A stretch of 8,645 nucleotides of DNA from Acidobacteriota bacterium (GTDB lineage: Bacteria; Acidobacteriota; Aminicenantia; UBA2199), in NCBI GenBank assembly GCA_021817755.1, contig JAKAGC010000130.1, positions 1 through 8,645 of the forward strand, read 5' to 3'. The position numbers and the translations under genes were made by a program. This document shows, piece by piece, positions 7,001-8,645 of the stretch. Each line of letters begins with the position of its first letter. Within the stretch, counting starts at the first letter, position 1. The notes below the pieces were generated by a model. That model was not told the DNA's origin and searched no databases. It saw nothing but the letters and a program-made list of their open reading frames with translations.

Positions 7001-7149
7001 GGATAGATCCTTTGGTACCTATTGAAGAAAAAAGGGTAAAAGATGCTGCCAAGAAACTCAATATCCCAATAATAAAAGTTCGTCAGCGATATGAGAAAAT
7101 ATCAACGCGATTTCACAATAAATTGAAATTATCCTGGGTAACGGATTAG
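4021..7149 (+). CDS. NACHT-domain STAND ATPase with helical-repeat C-terminus
   Basis: The protein has 1042 residues from the ATG chosen by its ribosome site. Residues 1-35 include a hydrophobic stretch (3-20) that may touch membranes. Residues 40-210 are helical with a likely coiled coil at 155-205. The block IDLANMPEGDR...LYVPLRV (232-260) is typical of the segment just before bacterial NACHT domains. The NACHT core shows Walker A GDPGGGKT (315-322), Walker B LLVDGLDE (411-418, the D-G-x-D-E form typical of NACHT), TSR (447-449, sensor), LTGNPMLL (514-521) and FKHLTFQEYLAA (643-654). The rest is helical, with HEAT-like repeats clearest at about 885-975, the usual ligand-sensing part of STAND proteins. 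Many bacterial NACHT proteins are anti-phage sensors that oligomerise on triggering; that role is inferred here. No nuclease, TIR or protease effector is recognisable. The C-terminal coding part is much more AT-rich than the core. Confidence 0.93.
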   Translation: MDLIFSSLLSFLISAAANVATDAINDIYELFQKTIKQNPGGLDKIQSRKTLMEQLELVGVEIARNKVASGIPKVEQHLFDLLLDPIFQGEIASWFLTFRPVEKKKAELELSQRMEAALKLGGADDKSVEHFKKEYFQYIETQVFQNHVLAAWRLSLQLNEAFERMDELESIIHKEGKKTRSKIRIELETLRQEIRDMATRRVNLETTHFTEEQRRRAVDHYCELALESCDIIDLANMPEGDRYIAGVKKELRHLYVPLRVQVEVSADHELKEIELEKIEKQRDVIRFLGFSDNKKKNCSPLGKRISEAGRLVILGDPGGGKTTLMRWIATAYLLRRKKDNAFNDIPDVKSLPDRNWLPILIRCRDLGESCATAYLDDVLCNVFRSSQLSPEETTVLQVVMREMLSIGEAILLVDGLDEIPDTQLRTRFCRQIESIHIAFPKAPMIVTSRIVGYRDMGYRIGRGFEHATVAEFSKDDKDEFAKRWCAIVERPERREKVTIELIKDIHSTDRIERLTGNPMLLTTMALVKRNVGRLPKNRADLYWEAVLVLLKWRSEVDDPMDRDETLPQLEYIAFDMCLKGVQQLRKDEILDLLERIREEFPNKRAIRRNEPAEFLSKVERRTGILVESGMVRHNGMTVPVYEFKHLTFQEYLAARALLDKTYPGRDKTKSLTLIIAPLAGHIEKIQNLFVREDAVVKERWREVLRLFVACCQTDDVDEALRAILTPMDGENAEITTRPRAILATLCLADEPDTSEEMALEILQTFVRNIENHDGGGNNSTLADSAAIELVGTEWEHKLRLLLINEFLIRKPDNRSIVGGLASTMAESHFPSDKNKCDIYQKNLVSLFNPDNEKASIEIALIFMSLAFRKRIKIFPGMIDGLMAMLDKSAPSVHAAAWALFWISKNGYWIPSLIESERLITLVNSLCSEIETVRWIILILGKSKNKNIINTLIDRLHNSNKRLRIALIEALVQLCIDDEIDRKLLSIHFDEEFIWIDPLVPIEEKRVKDAAKKLNIPIIKVRQRYEKISTRFHNKLKLSWVTD

Positions 7150-7430
7150 TATTTGTAATAGTGCTAGTGCTAACCAAATGCTAACTCTAAGCTTATTATT
7201 TCTTTTTTGCTATCTCATTAATATTTTCTTCACTCCAATTTTACTCTTTGCAATTTTCATAATATTTAAAAAGATTATCATAGAAAAAATTATTAATTTC
7301 ATAAATTGATACTTGAATTACTTTTCCCTGTGTGTTATTTTGATTCCTGTCGGTTATACGGCATGATTTCACTATTATCATTAGATATGAGTAAATTCTA
7401 ATAAATCGAAAATAAATCAAATAATATTTT
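7150..7430. other. AT-rich spacer after the NACHT gene
   Basis: About 280 bp without a supported gene. The beginning has short reiterations (GTGCTA twice at 7161-7172, then TGCTAAC again near 7179-7185). No terminator hairpin of note and no clear promoter pair is visible. A minus-strand open frame here is low-complexity, overlaps the next gene's start and is not credible. Confidence 0.5.
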
Positions 7431-7445
7431 TTTATAGGAGATATC

Positions 7446-7673
7446 ATGGAACTGAATCCACGAATAAGCATTACCGATACATTAAAACAGGTTCAAGATC
7501 AAAAATTGAACGTTGAGGTTTATTTACGAGGTGGCCAACTTTTTCAAGGCAAAGTTCTGGATATGGCTGAAAATTACATCGTCATTGGGCATCTCTTGGG
7601 TAAAGACTTTTTCGATGCTCTAATCCGGTTGGATGATATATCTGCAATTTCTCTTAAGACCCGGGATAAATAA
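7446..7673 (+). CDS. Small Sm/Hfq-like fold protein, putative RNA-binding
   Basis: This 75-residue protein has an N-terminal helix (about 8-20) followed by a pattern of five short beta strands. The Sm1-like part reads VEVYLRGGQLFQGKVLDM (23-40), with Gly30 and Gly35 at the positions of the NG and invariant Gly of Sm1 motifs. The second part (57-70, DALIRLDDISAISL) parallels Sm2. The layout and size match Hfq, which also has a short helix and then V-x-(I/V)-Y-L-x-x-G. However, the Hfq Sm2 signature (K-H-A) is missing, so it is not classical Hfq. If the fold is right it would form a ring and bind RNA. GGAG (7437-7440) lies 5 nt before the ATG. It is encoded between the NACHT and the redox-protein genes, with gaps of 296 and 140 bp, so functional linkage is open. 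Confidence 0.6.
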   Translation: MELNPRISITDTLKQVQDQKLNVEVYLRGGQLFQGKVLDMAENYIVIGHLLGKDFFDALIRLDDISAISLKTRDK

Positions 7674-7802
7674 ATTACAATGATGAAAGGGTGAAATATT
7701 ACCAATTTGAATAATCTATTTCATTTGATCAATTCACATTTTTCAATCTTTTACATATAAAGCAGGTCAAATAAATAAAACGTAAATGAATTTTGTACTT
7801 TC
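7674..7802. other. Short AT-rich intergenic region
   Basis: No gene or strong hairpin is visible. The 129 bp end at the GGAGG ribosome site (7803-7807) of the downstream gene. A promoter could be here, but no -35/-10 pair at 16-18 bp spacing is convincing. Confidence 0.4.
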
Positions 7803-7813
7803 GGAGGCTGAGG

Positions 7814-8645
7814 ATGTCAATTTTAAAAAACATGAAAACTCGAAGAGACACAAAACGCGTGTTCCTAAAAAAAGGAACCTGTTCGCGTACATTTTTCTAT
7901 ATTCTTAACCGTGAATTCGGTCATCCTATGGAAGATGAAGAACATGCAGTAGATTTACTGGCAGGGGGTATTCTTCAACAAGGATATCAATGCGGGATGC
8001 TGTGGGGAGCAACAATGGCTGTAGGTGCGGAATCCTTCCGCAGAGCCGGCGATTTGAAAAAAGCAATAGGTATATCGATTAAAGCAGCACAACATATTTT
8101 GAAATCATTTGTTAACAGGGCAAAAAGTCCCGACTGTCTTGATATAACGAGTTGTGACTGGTCGAAAAAATCCAATATTGCGAAGTACTTTTTTTCTGGA
8201 AAATTCTGGTCTTGCTTTAAGCTTGCTGAGAGATGGGCTCCTGATGCAATTGAAGCGGCAAAAGAAGGTCTAGCCTTAGATCAAGATGACATACCAAAAG
8301 AACCGGTGAGCTGTTCTTCTCTGGTTATTGAAAAAATGGGAGGTTCAGAACTAGAAATGGCAATTGTTTCTGGTCTTGCAGGGGGAATAGGATTAAGTGG
8401 AAACGCATGCGGGGCTCTTGCTGCTGCTGTCTGGATGAATACTCTCACTAGAATAAAGAATGGGGATTATAAGAGCTCTTTTTCAGATCCAGTTGGAGAG
8501 AAAATATTAAAAGCGTTTTGGGAAGAAACAGGTTGTGAAATGGAATGCAAGAAAATTACGGGTAAATGTTTTAATACGATCGAAGAACATTCGAAATACA
8601 TAAATGATGGTGGGTGTAGCAAAATAATTAACATACTTGCTGAAA
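7814..8645 (+). CDS. C_GCAxxG_C_C family putative redox protein, 3' end outside window
   Basis: The frame starts at the ATG at 7814, with GGAGG (7803-7807) 6 nt ahead, and stays open to the window end, giving 277 residues without a stop. It fits the putative redox-active C_GCAxxG_C_C family. Module one has C23, then GGILQQGYQCGMLWGATMAV (51-70) with C60-G, then C108 and C114. Module two has C167, GLAGGIGLSGNACGALAAA (187-205) with C199-G, and then C241, C245 and C252. The spacing from the first Cys to the CG motif is similar in both (37 and 32 residues), which suggests an internal duplication. The family's biochemistry is poorly known; thiol redox or metal binding is inferred from the conserved Cys. 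No signal peptide is visible, so it is probably cytosolic. The C-terminus cannot be assessed. Confidence 0.8.
   Translation, partial: MSILKNMKTRRDTKRVFLKKGTCSRTFFYILNREFGHPMEDEEHAVDLLAGGILQQGYQCGMLWGATMAVGAESFRRAGDLKKAIGISIKAAQHILKSFVNRAKSPDCLDITSCDWSKKSNIAKYFFSGKFWSCFKLAERWAPDAIEAAKEGLALDQDDIPKEPVSCSSLVIEKMGGSELEMAIVSGLAGGIGLSGNACGALAAAVWMNTLTRIKNGDYKSSFSDPVGEKILKAFWEETGCEMECKKITGKCFNTIEEHSKYINDGGCSKIINILAE

Noticed and set aside
7241..7471. A 76-codon minus-strand open frame
   Set aside because: The translation is low-complexity and biased by AT-rich DNA. It overlaps the start and ribosome site of the Sm-like gene, and there is no ribosome site of its own.

Overview
The window (about 38% GC by eye, AT-rich between genes) looks like an accessory stretch of a bacterial chromosome. 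The lineage cannot be fixed from sequence alone. The Ig-like surface-protein tail, the GG-leader RiPP precursor and the large NACHT ATPase together resemble gene content I associate with uncultured Acidobacteriota/Aminicenantes-type genomes. That is an inference with low to moderate confidence. Nothing marks it as phage or plasmid, and I see no tRNA, rRNA, IS element or CRISPR array.

Left part (1-2805): the C-terminal end of an Ig-like extracellular protein is followed by a strong GC-rich hairpin. Next comes a short QueG-like (COG1600) protein with two 4Fe-4S cysteine sets. It converges, with 17 bp between the stop codons, on a minus-strand membrane-anchored protein with TPR-like helical repeats. 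That protein has a recognisable -35/-10 promoter at 2847-2875.

Middle (2806-3611): about 800 bp without a convincing gene. It contains a regular array of short inverted repeats (AACTC-N7-GAGTT and related palindromes) whose centres recur every 41-42 bp, about four helical turns, between 3041 and 3264. Directly downstream is a 66-residue peptide with a class I lanthipeptide-like leader ending in GG. Its core carries four Cys, four Ser/Thr and a duplicated SxYPC motif. No modification, protease or export gene for it lies in the window.

Right part (3813-8645): a hairpin separates the peptide gene from a 1042-residue NACHT-type STAND ATPase with a helical/coiled-coil N-terminus and a helical-repeat C-terminus, a possible anti-phage or stress sensor. 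It is followed by a 75-residue protein with an Sm/Hfq-like pattern. Last is a C_GCAxxG_C_C-family putative redox protein with an internally duplicated cysteine module, cut by the window end.

From the peptide onward all genes run on the plus strand, but gaps of 140-300 bp mean one operon cannot be assumed. The observations most worth following are the phased dyad array, the orphan RiPP precursor beside a NACHT ATPase, and the Sm-like small protein.
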